A DNA stretch of 64,000 nt. It comes from HRBIN35 sp036741875. GTDB lineage: Bacteria > Patescibacteriota > Minisyncoccia > UBA6257 > HR35. This document shows, one piece after another, positions 18,544 to 28,182 of this stretch. The notes beneath the pieces were generated by a model. That model saw only the letters and a list, made by a program, of their open reading frames with translations, ran no database searches and was not told where the DNA came from. Within the stretch, counting starts at the first letter, position 1. Each line of letters opens with the position of its first letter. The DNA lies in contig DAINRM010000001.1 in NCBI GenBank assembly GCA_036741875.1, positions 70,038-134,037 on the forward strand, given 5' to 3'. The position numbers were made by a program, and so were the translations under genes.

Positions 18544-19385
18544 TAAAATTCAATTCCCTCTTCTAATGCTTCTCTTAAAACAATTTCTGGATTAACAGCT
18601 GCTTTTTCTAAGTTTTCTATTAAGGTAGCAAAAAGATCATCGAATTCTGTTGGTAATCTTTTTCTTTTGTAAGGATTTGCCCAAGAAATTATTTGTTGAT
18701 ACACATAAGGATGCCATTTATCCATTTCCTTAAGTTTTTGAGCAATATCTCTTACAAGCGTATTAGCTTGAATAACTTTTTCTGCTCTTCCCTCTCTTAT
18801 TTTAAAGGCGTTTTCTAAAGGTTCATCTAAAAAGAAATCGCATTTCTTCAAAATAGATTCAAAAGAACTCCCAGAAAGTTTTTCTGCTTTTTCATAAGCT
18901 ATTCCTAAAGTAATGTAATATGCTTGCTCAATAGAATCAGCCATTTCCGGATCAGATTCTAACATTTGTGGGTTTGTTTCTAAGTATTGCCTGTAAAGAT
19001 TAATAGCCACATATGATTTTTCTCTAATATTGAGCTCTTTTTCTATATTAAAGTTCATCATTAGCTGAGCTAATCTTTCGGGTACTACAATAGCTGGAAG
19101 CTCTCTAATACCTAACTCTTTAGCAGCTAAAAATCTATGTTGTCCATCAATGATCATATAATTTTCTCCTTCTCCTTTAACAACTATAATAGGCACAATA
19201 AAACCTATTCTTTCAATAGAATTTACTAAATGCTTAACATGATAAGTGCTTGGTTTTCTTTGATGTCTAATCACATAAAGATTTTCTATAGGAACCATTC
19301 TTATTTCTAAATTTTGGTTATGATATGGATCTTTAAATAAAGCTGGTAAACCTTTTACCTCTTCTTTCTTTTTTCTGGGGCTCAT
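18543..19385 (-). CDS. ParB/Srx-domain protein heading the pilus operon
   Basis: 280 residues. An N-terminal ParB/sulfiredoxin-type nucleotide-binding fold spans about residues 28-105, with RMVPIENL, HVKHLVNSIERIGFIVPI and IDGQHRFLAAKELGI. There is no typical ParB DNA-binding helix-turn-helix; the rest is helical and unrecognised. True chromosome-partition ParB usually lies by parA near the origin, which is not the case here. As first gene of the minus-strand run into pilB it may be a regulator or a nuclease-like protein; this is inference. It is intact, unlike all genes downstream to 11.1 kb. Confidence 0.65.
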   Translation of the reverse strand: MSPRKKKEEVKGLPALFKDPYHNQNLEIRMVPIENLYVIRHQRKPSTYHVKHLVNSIERIGFIVPIIVVKGEGENYMIIDGQHRFLAAKELGIRELPAIVVPERLAQLMMNFNIEKELNIREKSYVAINLYRQYLETNPQMLESDPEMADSIEQAYYITLGIAYEKAEKLSGSSFESILKKCDFFLDEPLENAFKIREGRAEKVIQANTLVRDIAQKLKEMDKWHPYVYQQIISWANPYKRKRLPTEFDDLFATLIENLEKAAVNPEIVLREALEEGIEF

Positions 19386-19467
19386 TTTTAAGTTATAATT
19401 TAAATTAATTCTTAATTCTTAAGACCCTTAATTATTCTTTTATATTATACAATATAAAAAATCAAAA

Positions 19468-22400
19468 ATGAATAAAGAAATTTTACCAATTTATTATTTA
19501 GATATTTGTCCTATTGATAAAAGAGCTTCTTCTTTAAAGGAAATATTAAATTATGGTATTTGTGAAAAGGATTTTATTTTTTTTAAGAAAAGCCTATGGG
19601 AAATCAAAGAAGAAAAATTAGACAGTAAATATTTAAAAGATTTTTCTGAAAATTACGAGGTTTATCAAAAACTTAAATCTTATAAAGAATTCTTTGAAAA
19701 AAATTTAGGATTTCCTCCTTTTAAACTTAATCTTTATTGGGCCCAAAGAGTTTTGAAACACGAATCTTTTACTATTATTGCACCCACAGGAATAGGTAAA
19801 ACTACTTTTGGAATTGCTATTTCACATTTTTTACTAGGAAAGGTTTATTATCTTGTGCCCTCAAAAATCCTCTTAAGTGAAATTGAAAGAAAACTAAATC
19901 TTATTAGTTCAGAAAAGAAAATTTTAGTTATTAAAAAACCTCAAGATAAAGAAAAACTCTTAAATGGTGATTATGATATTTTAGTAACCACATCAAATTT
20001 TCTGCATAAAAATTTTGATCTTTTACCCAAAAACTTCTTTTTAGTTTTCATTGATGATGCTGATTCACTTATAAGACAACCAAAAAATATTGATAAAATT
20101 TTAAAATTAATTGGTGTTACCGAAGAAGAGATAAATAAAGCTTTAGAAATCATCGACAGAAAGAGAAGAGCTAAAAATAGAGAAGATTATCAAGAAATAG
20201 AAAAACTTAATATTGATCGAAAATCAAAAGGGATTATTATTGCTGCTTCAGCTACTTTAACACCAAAAACTAAAAGGATACAACTTTTTAAAGAAATTTT
20301 AAATTTTGAAATAGGTTCTTCTTCAACTTATTTAAGAAATATTGAAGAAACTTATGTCTTAACAGAAAAAGAAAAACTTTGGCAAGAATCTTTTTTCTGG
20401 GTAAAAAAACTAGGAAGCGGAGGTTTTATTTTTTTAAGTGACGAATACACAAAAGAAGATTTAGAAAAATATTTGAAGTTATTAGAAGAAAATGGAATAA
20501 AAGCTATTTCTTATGAAAAATTTAATCCTAAAAATGTCAAAAAATTTCTAAACGATGAAATAACGGCGATTGTGGGTTTTTCTAATATTAGAAACCCACT
20601 TACGAGAGGAGTTGATCTTCCTCAAAAGGTAAGATATGCTCTTTTTGTAGGAGTTCCTAAATTCATTATCTCTTTAAGACTTTCCTATAGTCCTATGCAA
20701 ATTTTCTTAATTTCTTTAACCTTAAGAGAATTTTTAGACGAAGAAAAAAAGAATTTAGTTGATAAGAATTTAAGTTTTCTTAAGAAAATTTCTTATCTTA
20801 AGGAAGAAGATGTTTTAGCTAATGAAAAATTAAGAGAAAGAATTGAACCGATAAAGAAAATTTTTGAAGATTTGATTAAAGATGAAAACTTTTTAAATAA
20901 AATCAAAGAGCATCCTCGACTTGTTTTAGAAAAGAAAGGAGAAGATTTTTTTATAATTGTTTCTGATGCTCGAGGCTATCTTCAAGCCTCTGGAAGAACT
21001 TCAAGACTTTTTCCTTTAGGTTTAACTAAGGGATTTTCTTTAATTATTGCCGAAAATGAAAAAATTTTAAAGCATTTAGAAGAAAAACTAAAAATTATAG
21101 GTTACCAAATCAAATTTAAAAACATAAAGGAAATTGATCTTAATGAAATTTTAAAGAAAGTAGATAAAGACCGGGAAATAGTTAAAAAAGTTCTTCAAGG
21201 AAAAGAGGTTGAATTTAGGGATCCAATCGAAACTGTTTTAGTTATTGTCGAATCGCCAACTAAAGCAAAAACAATTGCTAATTTTTTTGGCAGACCTGCT
21301 AGAAGAATAAGAAATGGGTTAAACATTTACGAAATATCTTTGGGTAACTTGCATCTTAATATTTGTGCTACAATGGGACATTTTGTTGATTTAGTTTACT
21401 CTAAGGGATATTACGGTGTTGAGGTAAAAGAAAACGAATTTTATCTCTATTTTCAATTTATAAAAATCTGTCAAGTTTGTGGTAGACACTTAGATTTTAC
21501 AGAAAATATTTGTCCGGTTTGCGGTTCAGAAAAAATTTTTACTAAAAAGGAACTTATAGAAAACTTACAAAAATTAGCAGAAGAAGTAAATAAAATTTAT
21601 ATCGCTACTGATCCAGATGCTGAAGGAGAAAAAATCGCTTTTGATCTCTTTTCTTATCTTTATCCTTACAATCAAAATATTCAAAGAATTGAGCTTCATG
21701 AAATTACTAGAGAAGAATTTATTAAAAGAATAAAAGAGGTTCGCGATATTAATTTAAATTTAGTTAAAGCACAACTAGTAAGAAGAATAGCTGACAGATG
21801 GGTAGGACTTTATTTAAGTGAAAAAATCCAAAAACATTTTAAAAATCTTAATCTTTCCGCAGGAAGAGTGCAAACACCTATTTTAGGTTGGATTTTAGAA
21901 AGAAAAGAAAAGGTAAAAGAAAAAATTTATAATTTAAATGTTACCAGCCAGGGAGGTAATTTTAATTTTAGATTAGAAGATAAAAATAAGGTTAATGAAA
22001 TTAAAAAAACATTTAAGGAAAATTCACTCAAAATTAAAATAGTTATTAAAAGCATAGAAGAAAAAACTCAAAATCCTCCACCTCCTTATGAAACCAATTC
22101 TCTGCTTCGTGATGCTTTTAATTTCTTCAAGTTTTCTGCAGAAATGACAATGAAATTGGCTCAAGATCTTTTTGAAAGAGGTCTAATTACTTACCACCGA
22201 ACAGATTCTTTTTATATCTCTGATTTTGGTAAATTTATTGCTAAAGAGTATTTAGAAAAAATAAACAAAGAAAACCTTTACAAACCTAGAAACTATGGAG
22301 AACCTGGAACTCATGAAGGCATTAGACCTACTAAACCTTTAGATGTTAATGATTTAATAGAAGAAATGGTTATGAGTGGAAAAAGAGATCTTACTTCGAA

Positions 22401-22947
22401 TCATTTAAAACTTTATGGTCTTATTTTAAATAGATTTATTGCTTCTCAGTCTAAAGAAGCACTTATTTCTAAAGCAAAAATAGAAATTTTTTTAGATGAT
22501 CTCAAAAAAGAGGACGAAGTTGTGTTAGAAATTAAGGATCAAGGTTATTTAGAATTCTTTAAAAATCAAAGGATAAATGAATTAAAAGAAGGAGAATTCT
22601 TTGTTGATAACTTAAAAATTAAAAAAAGACCTAAAGTTTTTTATTTTTCTCAAGGAGAGCTTATTGAAGAAATGAAATCCAGAGGTTTAGGAAGACCATC
22701 TACTTATGCTACTTTTATTCAAACTCTTATTGAAAGAAAATATGTTATAAATAAATATGGTTATCTTATACCTACTTCTTGGGGTGAAAAAGTTTATAAT
22801 TATGTTAGAGAAAAATATCCTCTTTACACAGATGAAAACTTTACTAAAATCTTAGAAAAAAATATGGATGAAATCGAAAATGGTAAATTAGAATATAGAG
22901 AAATTCTTAAAGAAATTTTTAATAATCTTTTTAAAAATGCAGCTTAA
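19468..22947 (+). CDS. rgy: Reverse gyrase
   Basis: ATP-dependent type IA topoisomerase that introduces positive supercoils, a hallmark of hyperthermophiles. One 1159-residue chain combines both halves. The N-terminal SF2 helicase-like module has Walker A APTGIGKTT (105-113), Walker B in FIDDADSL (about 195) and SATLTP. The topoisomerase IA module has TOPRIM VIVESPTKAKT (about 591) and ATDPDAEGE (about 713), a zinc ribbon CQVC/CPVC (about 669-687) and the catalytic Tyr in LITYHRTDS (about 908). The N-terminal zinc finger of classic reverse gyrases is reduced to stray Cys residues. It is divergent from the ParB-like gene and overlaps argS by 11 bases. Full length and undamaged. Confidence 0.95.
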   Translation: MNKEILPIYYLDICPIDKRASSLKEILNYGICEKDFIFFKKSLWEIKEEKLDSKYLKDFSENYEVYQKLKSYKEFFEKNLGFPPFKLNLYWAQRVLKHESFTIIAPTGIGKTTFGIAISHFLLGKVYYLVPSKILLSEIERKLNLISSEKKILVIKKPQDKEKLLNGDYDILVTTSNFLHKNFDLLPKNFFLVFIDDADSLIRQPKNIDKILKLIGVTEEEINKALEIIDRKRRAKNREDYQEIEKLNIDRKSKGIIIAASATLTPKTKRIQLFKEILNFEIGSSSTYLRNIEETYVLTEKEKLWQESFFWVKKLGSGGFIFLSDEYTKEDLEKYLKLLEENGIKAISYEKFNPKNVKKFLNDEITAIVGFSNIRNPLTRGVDLPQKVRYALFVGVPKFIISLRLSYSPMQIFLISLTLREFLDEEKKNLVDKNLSFLKKISYLKEEDVLANEKLRERIEPIKKIFEDLIKDENFLNKIKEHPRLVLEKKGEDFFIIVSDARGYLQASGRTSRLFPLGLTKGFSLIIAENEKILKHLEEKLKIIGYQIKFKNIKEIDLNEILKKVDKDREIVKKVLQGKEVEFRDPIETVLVIVESPTKAKTIANFFGRPARRIRNGLNIYEISLGNLHLNICATMGHFVDLVYSKGYYGVEVKENEFYLYFQFIKICQVCGRHLDFTENICPVCGSEKIFTKKELIENLQKLAEEVNKIYIATDPDAEGEKIAFDLFSYLYPYNQNIQRIELHEITREEFIKRIKEVRDINLNLVKAQLVRRIADRWVGLYLSEKIQKHFKNLNLSAGRVQTPILGWILERKEKVKEKIYNLNVTSQGGNFNFRLEDKNKVNEIKKTFKENSLKIKIVIKSIEEKTQNPPPPYETNSLLRDAFNFFKFSAEMTMKLAQDLFERGLITYHRTDSFYISDFGKFIAKEYLEKINKENLYKPRNYGEPGTHEGIRPTKPLDVNDLIEEMVMSGKRDLTSNHLKLYGLILNRFIASQSKEALISKAKIEIFLDDLKKEDEVVLEIKDQGYLEFFKNQRINELKEGEFFVDNLKIKKRPKVFYFSQGELIEEMKSRGLGRPSTYATFIQTLIERKYVINKYGYLIPTSWGEKVYNYVREKYPLYTDENFTKILEKNMDEIENGKLEYREILKEIFNNLFKNAA

Positions 22948-24562
22948 TGATCTTCAAAGAAAAACAAAAATTATATTAAGAAAATATCTAAAACCAGAAG
23001 AATTTAAGGAAATAGAAAAAAGGTTAAAATTTTTTTTAACCAAAGATGAATCTTTGGGTGATTATTCTACTAATCTTCTTTTTCTTTTAGAGAAACAAAA
23101 TCCTCAAATAAAAGAAACTATTTTAGAAGAGATAAAAACAAAATTTAAAAATTACTTTGAAAAAATAGAAGTTAAGTCTGGTTATTTAAATTTTTATTTA
23201 AGTGATTTTGTTCTTTTTAAAGATTTGAGAAGTTTGATTAAAAAAAGAGAAAAATTTTTTTATTTAAAAACAAAAAAACAAAATGTCATTCTTGATTATG
23301 TTTCTGCTAATCCAACAGGACCCCTTCATATAGGTAACATTAGGCCTGCAGTTTTTGGTGATTTACTTTCAAATTTTATGAAACTTTTAGGATTTAAAGT
23401 TACCAAAGAATATTACGTTAATGACAGAGGTACTCAAATAGAAATTTTAGCTAAATCAGCTAAGGCTTTTTGTAATCTTATTCCTTTAGAAGAAAATTTT
23501 TATAAAGGTGAATATTTAGAAGAAATTGTTAATGAATATAAAGAAAAAATTATTCAAGAGGAAGATTTAGAAAAATTAGGAAAATTTCTTGGTGATCTTA
23601 TTTTAGAAAGAATAATCAAGAAATCTTTAAAAAATTTAGGCACCAATTTTGATAATTTTTTCTTTGAGACGGATCTTTATAAAGACGAAAGGTTTGTCCA
23701 AAAAATTCTTAAAATTTATGAAAAAAAGGGGCTTTTAGAAAAAAGAGGGGGTGCTTTAATTTTATCTCTTACTAAAACAGGAGAAACAAAAGATGAATAT
23801 CTTATAAGAGATAATGGAAAACCAACTTATTTTTTATCAGATATCCTCTATCATGCTCATAAATTTTTTATAAGAAAATATAAACTTCTTGTTGATATTT
23901 TCGGCGCCGATCATCATGATCATGTAAGAAGGTTAAAAAAAGCTTTAGAGATTTTGGGTATTAAAGAAAAAAACTTAAAAATTATTATTTACCAACATGT
24001 TCTTTTAAAAAGGGGTGACGAGCTTATTAAAATGTCAAAAAGGAAAGGTACTTATATTACTATTGATGACCTTTTAAGTTTAGTTCCTCGAGATATTGTT
24101 CGTTTTATGTTTTCCAGTATTACTCCAGAAATAGTTCTAGGGTTTGATCTTGAATTAGCCAAGAAAAAAACTACCGAAAATCCTTACTGGTATGTAGAAT
24201 ATGCTTATGCAAGAATGAATAGTATTTTAGAAAAACTAAAAGAAATGAATTATCAAATAAAAATTAATATTGATCCTCAAAAAGCAGCAAAATATTTGAT
24301 TAAAGATGAAGAAATAAAATCTTTAATGAGAAACATTCATAAATTCAAAGATTTATCACAAATTATAGTTAAAGAATTTAAACCTAATTTATTTTATGAA
24401 TTTCTTTTAGATTTTTCTAAAAAGCTTCACCGTTTCTATGAAAATAAAAGAATTATTAAAGAAGAAATAGATAGAAGAGAAATTCTCTTTGTCAAATTAA
24501 TTTTAAGCGTTTTAAGTTTTTGGCTTAAACTTATGAATGTAAAACCTGTGGAAAAGATATGA
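22937..24562 (+). CDS. argS: Arginyl-tRNA synthetase
   Basis: Class I synthetase charging tRNA-Arg. The N-terminal Add1 domain is followed by the catalytic core with SANPTGPLHIGN (HIGH motif, about residue 128) and KMSKRKGTYI (KMSKS motif, about residue 368), then a helical anticodon-binding domain (YWYVEYAYARMNSIL). Length 541 is typical. It is translationally coupled to reverse gyrase by an 11-base overlap, and its 3' end overlaps the convergent PAP2 gene by 51 bases. Confidence 0.96.
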   Translation: MQLNDLQRKTKIILRKYLKPEEFKEIEKRLKFFLTKDESLGDYSTNLLFLLEKQNPQIKETILEEIKTKFKNYFEKIEVKSGYLNFYLSDFVLFKDLRSLIKKREKFFYLKTKKQNVILDYVSANPTGPLHIGNIRPAVFGDLLSNFMKLLGFKVTKEYYVNDRGTQIEILAKSAKAFCNLIPLEENFYKGEYLEEIVNEYKEKIIQEEDLEKLGKFLGDLILERIIKKSLKNLGTNFDNFFFETDLYKDERFVQKILKIYEKKGLLEKRGGALILSLTKTGETKDEYLIRDNGKPTYFLSDILYHAHKFFIRKYKLLVDIFGADHHDHVRRLKKALEILGIKEKNLKIIIYQHVLLKRGDELIKMSKRKGTYITIDDLLSLVPRDIVRFMFSSITPEIVLGFDLELAKKKTTENPYWYVEYAYARMNSILEKLKEMNYQIKINIDPQKAAKYLIKDEEIKSLMRNIHKFKDLSQIIVKEFKPNLFYEFLLDFSKKLHRFYENKRIIKEEIDRREILFVKLILSVLSFWLKLMNVKPVEKI

Positions 24563-25009
24563 GAGTTCTCGAGAAATTATAGCCGTCATAAAACCAATCA
24601 AAAAACCAAAAAAAATATCAAGTGGCCAATGAGAAAAAGAAAGCAAACTGAAAAGAGCTACAAAGATAGAAATGATAAAAGAAAGTATGAAATATTTTAA
24701 ACTTAAATCTAAAAGAAGAAACGAGAATGAAAAAGAAAGAGCGGTATGTCTTGATGGAAAACTATCATCTTTTTCCAAACCAGGAAAATAATAAGAAATT
24801 GGTCTCATTTCAGGAAAACTTGTTTTTAAATAACTAACTAAAAAAAAGATAATAATAAAAGTTAAAAAAAACTTAAATAAAAAAAATAAACCTGCTTCAA
24901 CTTCTTCTTTGATTTTTTTAAAACCAAGATAAGCAATAAATAAAATTTGGATTAAAATTAAAATATCTCTAAGAAAATTAAAATAAAGATAAAATTTAAT
25001 TACATCCAT
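24512..25009 (-). CDS. PAP2-family membrane phosphatase
   Basis: 165 residues with about five hydrophobic helices. The PAP2 signature is present: FPSRHTALSFSF (motif 2) and SFSHWPLDIFFG (motif 3, catalytic His). The KX6RP motif 1 is not obvious, although 'MRPISYYF' occupies its place. Such enzymes dephosphorylate undecaprenyl pyrophosphate or phosphatidic-acid-like lipids at the membrane. It lies next to a flippase gene on the other strand, which fits a role in lipid-carrier recycling for envelope polymers. Its 3' end runs 51 bases into argS. Confidence 0.75.
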   Translation of the reverse strand: MDVIKFYLYFNFLRDILILIQILFIAYLGFKKIKEEVEAGLFFLFKFFLTFIIIFFLVSYLKTSFPEMRPISYYFPGLEKDDSFPSRHTALSFSFSFLLLDLSLKYFILSFIISIFVALFSLLSFSHWPLDIFFGFLIGFMTAIISRELSYLFHRFYIHKFKPKT

Positions 25010-25024
25010 AAAATAATTTTAATA

Positions 25025-26467
25025 ATGTTTAAAAAACTTTTCAACTATTTTTTAAAAAACATTACTGAAGAACAAACTATTGTTAAGAATTACTTCTGGA
25101 TTATTTTGTCAAGATTTCTTTCAAGCGCCTTAAGAGCTGTTTTAGTTATTTTAAGTTTCCGAATCTTAGGTCCAGAATTCCAAGGTAGTTTTTATTTAGC
25201 TATGAATTTTATGCTTATTGTTGCTATTCTCCCAGAATTTGGTATGGTTCCTATCTTTATTAGAGAGTTAAACAAAAAAGAAAAAGAAGAAAAGGAAATT
25301 ATTGGCAGTTTTCTTTCAACTTTTTTTGTTCTTTTTATTATTTCTCTGCCTTTAATTTTTTTAGGTAAAGAACTTTTAATTAAAGATGATTTGGCTAAAA
25401 AAATTGTTACCATTTTAACTTTATTTATCTTTTTTGAGATTTTTAGGGAAATTCTTTTCTCTCTCTTTAGAGCTCAAGAAAGAATGGAACTTCAAGCATT
25501 AAGTTTTTCTCTAACAAATTTTTTTATTCTTATTTTTGGCATTTACTTTCTTTTTACTTATAGAAATCCTTTCCATCTTGCTTTTGCTTATCTTTTAGGT
25601 TCCTTTTTGGGCTTTTTAATTACTTTTTTTCTCTTAAAAAATAAGCTTGTTTTTAACTATTTTAAATTTTTTAATTATCGAAAATCTTTAGAAATATTAA
25701 ATCAAAGTTGGCCAATAGGGATAGCAGGTTTTATATTTTTGCTTCTTACTTACGTAGACACTTTAATTTTGGGCCATTTTAAACCAACCCATGACGTAGG
25801 TATTTATAATTCTGTAGTAAAAATAAATGAATTTCTTTATGCTATACCTGCAGCTTTAGCTATGGCTATCTTTCCAAAAGTTGTAAAAAAAATTAAAGAA
25901 AATGAAGAAGTTTTAAAAATTATTAATTTTGGCTTTAATTTTGCTCTTCTTTTTTCCTTACCCATGCTTTTTGCTATCTTTTTCTTTGCAAAAGATCTTA
26001 TATATTTTCTTTATGGAGAAAAATACTTAGATGCTAATTTAGCTTTAAAACTAATTAGCTTTTCGATTCCTTTTAATTTTCTTTTTCTTATTCTAGTTGA
26101 TACTTTAGTTGCTTTAGATAAAAGAAAAGAACTTTTAAAATTTGACCTTTTAGTTCTTATAATTAATTTCATTTTAAATTTAATTTTCGTTCCACTTTTT
26201 TCTTACTTTGCTTCAAGTTTTATTACTTCTCTTTCAGCTTTTCTTTCCTTTATTTTCGTTTTTTATCTTATTAAAAAATATTTGAATATAAAAATTTCTT
26301 TAAATTTCTTTAACTATTTAATCTCTTCAAGTCTGATGATTATTTTACTTTCTTTTCTGCCCTTACATTTTGTTTTAAAAGTTTTTGTAGGTATTTTGTT
26401 TTATTTTCTTTATCTTTGGCTTTTAGATGATAAAACTCTTAAAGAAATTTTAAAACCTCTTCAGTAA
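25025..26467 (+). CDS. Polysaccharide/lipid flippase (MATE/MOP, Wzx-like)
   Basis: 480 residues with about 12-14 membrane helices and the pattern of the oligosaccharide-flippase branch: an N-terminal RFLSSALRAVLVI then RILGPEFQGSFYLA, a central WPIGIAGFIFLLLTYVD and NSVVKINEFLYAIPAALA. Proteins of this group move lipid-linked sugars across the membrane. It is divergent from the PAP2 gene with a 15-base gap and overlaps tmk tail to tail by 29 bases. The substrate cannot be inferred. Confidence 0.8.
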   Translation: MFKKLFNYFLKNITEEQTIVKNYFWIILSRFLSSALRAVLVILSFRILGPEFQGSFYLAMNFMLIVAILPEFGMVPIFIRELNKKEKEEKEIIGSFLSTFFVLFIISLPLIFLGKELLIKDDLAKKIVTILTLFIFFEIFREILFSLFRAQERMELQALSFSLTNFFILIFGIYFLFTYRNPFHLAFAYLLGSFLGFLITFFLLKNKLVFNYFKFFNYRKSLEILNQSWPIGIAGFIFLLLTYVDTLILGHFKPTHDVGIYNSVVKINEFLYAIPAALAMAIFPKVVKKIKENEEVLKIINFGFNFALLFSLPMLFAIFFFAKDLIYFLYGEKYLDANLALKLISFSIPFNFLFLILVDTLVALDKRKELLKFDLLVLIINFILNLIFVPLFSYFASSFITSLSAFLSFIFVFYLIKKYLNIKISLNFFNYLISSSLMIILLSFLPLHFVLKVFVGILFYFLYLWLLDDKTLKEILKPLQ

Positions 26468-27020
26468 CTTCTTCTAAATTTTTGTTGGCATTAATAATTG
26501 TCCAGGAAAACTTTTTAGCATAATTTAAATAAGATCTTCTTGCTTTTTTTAAAATTTTTAATTTTTCGTATTTATGTTTTTCTACTTTTATTCTTTTTAA
26601 AGCTAATTTAGGATCTATGTCAAAAACAAAAATTTTATCAGGCTCTAAAAAATTCCTTGCTCTTTTATCTATTAAAGAAAATTCTTCAAAGCTGATTATT
26701 TTTCTTAATTTTCCTAAATCAAATTGATACACATAAGAAGAAGGAAAAGATCTCTCTAAAATAACATTCTTTCCTTTTTTCAAAACCTTTTCTATTTCTA
26801 AGTAAATATATCTTCTTTGTGATAAAAAAAGAAAAAATTCCGTCAAGGCATCTAAATTTTTCTTTGTTACTATTTCTCTTACAAAACTAAAATCTCCTTT
26901 TTGTGGTGGTTCTTTAAAATAAGAAGCTTTTAAACTCCTTGAAAAAATTTTAGCTTGAGTTGTTTTTCCTGAACCGGAAATTCCTTCAAAAAGAATAAAT
27001 TTTCCCCTATTCTTCATCAA
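26439..27020 (-). CDS. tmk: Thymidylate kinase
   Basis: Phosphorylates dTMP to dTDP. The P-loop is FEGISGSGKTTQAK (about residues 13-26); the DR(Y/F)-like segment is ILERSFPSSYVYQ and the lid region is LKRIKVEKHKYEK. Length 193 is slightly short. The start may be Met1 or Met2. It overlaps rplK by 14 bases, in the position where rplA (ribosomal protein L1) sits in most bacteria. Confidence 0.85.
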   Translation of the reverse strand: MMKNRGKFILFEGISGSGKTTQAKIFSRSLKASYFKEPPQKGDFSFVREIVTKKNLDALTEFFLFLSQRRYIYLEIEKVLKKGKNVILERSFPSSYVYQFDLGKLRKIISFEEFSLIDKRARNFLEPDKIFVFDIDPKLALKRIKVEKHKYEKLKILKKARRSYLNYAKKFSWTIINANKNLEEVTEEVLKFL

Positions 27021-27441
27021 CCACTACTACTCCCATCGACCTGGCTACTCCCTCGACAATTTTCATTGCTTTTTCTATATCTTTAGTATTAAGTTCAGAA
27101 ATTTTCTTTTCTGCGATTTCTCTTACCATTTTTTTAGAAATTTTGCCTACTATTTCTTTTCCTGGCTCACTACTTCCTTTTTCTAATTTCAAAGCCATTT
27201 TAATAAGCGTGCTAATAGGTGGCGTACCAATTTTTATTTCAAAGCTTTTATCTTCATAAATAGTTAAATAAACAGGTACATCGATTCCTTCCATATCTTT
27301 TGTTTTTTGATTAAATTCATTACAAAACTGAGCAATATTAATACCGTAAGGAGCTAATGAAGGCCCTAGCGGAGGAGCTGGTGTGGCTTTTCCTCCTGTA
27401 ATAATAAGTTTTAATTTTGCCTTAACTTTTTTATTAATCAT
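27007..27441 (-). CDS. rplK: 50S ribosomal protein L11
   Basis: Part of the ribosomal GTPase-associated centre. The N-terminal domain has KLIITGGKATPAPPLGPSLAPYG; the C-terminal rRNA-binding domain ends VEGVARSMGVVV. Length 144 is typical. It follows nusG with one base between, in the conserved secE-nusG-rplK order. Overlap with tmk replaces the usual rplA. Confidence 0.96.
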   Translation of the reverse strand: MINKKVKAKLKLIITGGKATPAPPLGPSLAPYGINIAQFCNEFNQKTKDMEGIDVPVYLTIYEDKSFEIKIGTPPISTLIKMALKLEKGSSEPGKEIVGKISKKMVREIAEKKISELNTKDIEKAMKIVEGVARSMGVVVVDEE

Positions 27442-27442
27442 T

Positions 27443-27988
27443 TTATATTTTAGCTATTTGAAGAAAGTCGACTTCTACAGGTGTTTCTCTTCCCATTACT
27501 GGAACTAAAATTTTAGCTTTTTGTCTTTCAGTATCTATTTCTATTATTTTACCCTTAAGACCTTTAAAAAGACCTTGGATAATTTCTACCATATCACCAA
27601 CATTGAAGTTTGTCTCTATTTTAGGTTCTTTCTTTTGCATTCGGGCAAAAATTTCCTCTATTTCTTCCTTAGTTACGGGAATAGGCGTTGAACCAATACC
27701 AACGAAACCTGTAACTTTAGGCGTATTTCGCACTACATACCAAGATCTATCATCAACAATCATATCTACAAAAACATAACCAGGATAAATCTTTTTTTCA
27801 ACGAGTTCTCTTTTACCTCCTTTAATTTCCCAAACAAGTTCTTTAGGAACGATAGCTTGAAAAATCTTATCGGTTACATCAAACTCTTCTGCTCTTTTCA
27901 TAATATTTTCAGCTACAATTTCTTCAAAACCAACTACGGTGTGAATAATATACCAATTCCTTCCTAAGCTTAATCTTTGCTTAGGCAT
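27443..27988 (-). CDS. nusG: Transcription elongation/antitermination factor NusG
   Basis: Binds RNA polymerase and couples it to Rho or the ribosome. The NGN domain runs from WYIIHTVVGFEE to WYVVRNTPKVTGFVG, and the KOW domain from about residue 127 (GDMVEIIQGLFKGLKGKI). Length 181 is normal. It sits between secE (2-base gap) and rplK. Confidence 0.96.
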   Translation of the reverse strand: MPKQRLSLGRNWYIIHTVVGFEEIVAENIMKRAEEFDVTDKIFQAIVPKELVWEIKGGKRELVEKKIYPGYVFVDMIVDDRSWYVVRNTPKVTGFVGIGSTPIPVTKEEIEEIFARMQKKEPKIETNFNVGDMVEIIQGLFKGLKGKIIEIDTERQKAKILVPVMGRETPVEVDFLQIAKI

Positions 27989-27990
27989 TT

Positions 27991-28182
27991 TTATTTAAGA
28001 TTCAAAATTAAAAAAGTAAAGAAAGTATCGACCAAAGAAAAAATGATTAAGAAAAAAATGCTAAAAAAAATAACATCAAAAGTTTTCCTTATGGTTTCGT
28101 TAAAAGAAATAAAATTCATCTTCCTAACTTCAGCCAGGGTTTCTTTAAGATATTTTTTTATTTTATTTATTTTATCAAACAT
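27991..28182 (-). CDS. secE: Preprotein translocase subunit SecE
   Basis: 63 residues: an amphipathic helix (INKIKKYLKETLAEVRKMNF) followed by one membrane helix, which is the minimal SecE of the SecYEG channel. Position directly before nusG is the classic arrangement and supports the call. It shares one base with the clpB stop. Confidence 0.9.
   Translation of the reverse strand: MFDKINKIKKYLKETLAEVRKMNFISFNETIRKTFDVIFFSIFFLIIFSLVDTFFTFLILNLK

Noticed and set aside
18543..19385. ParB-like gene as marker of the replication origin
   Set aside because: There is no parA, dnaA, gyrB or cluster of DnaA boxes nearby; the gene heads the pilus operon.
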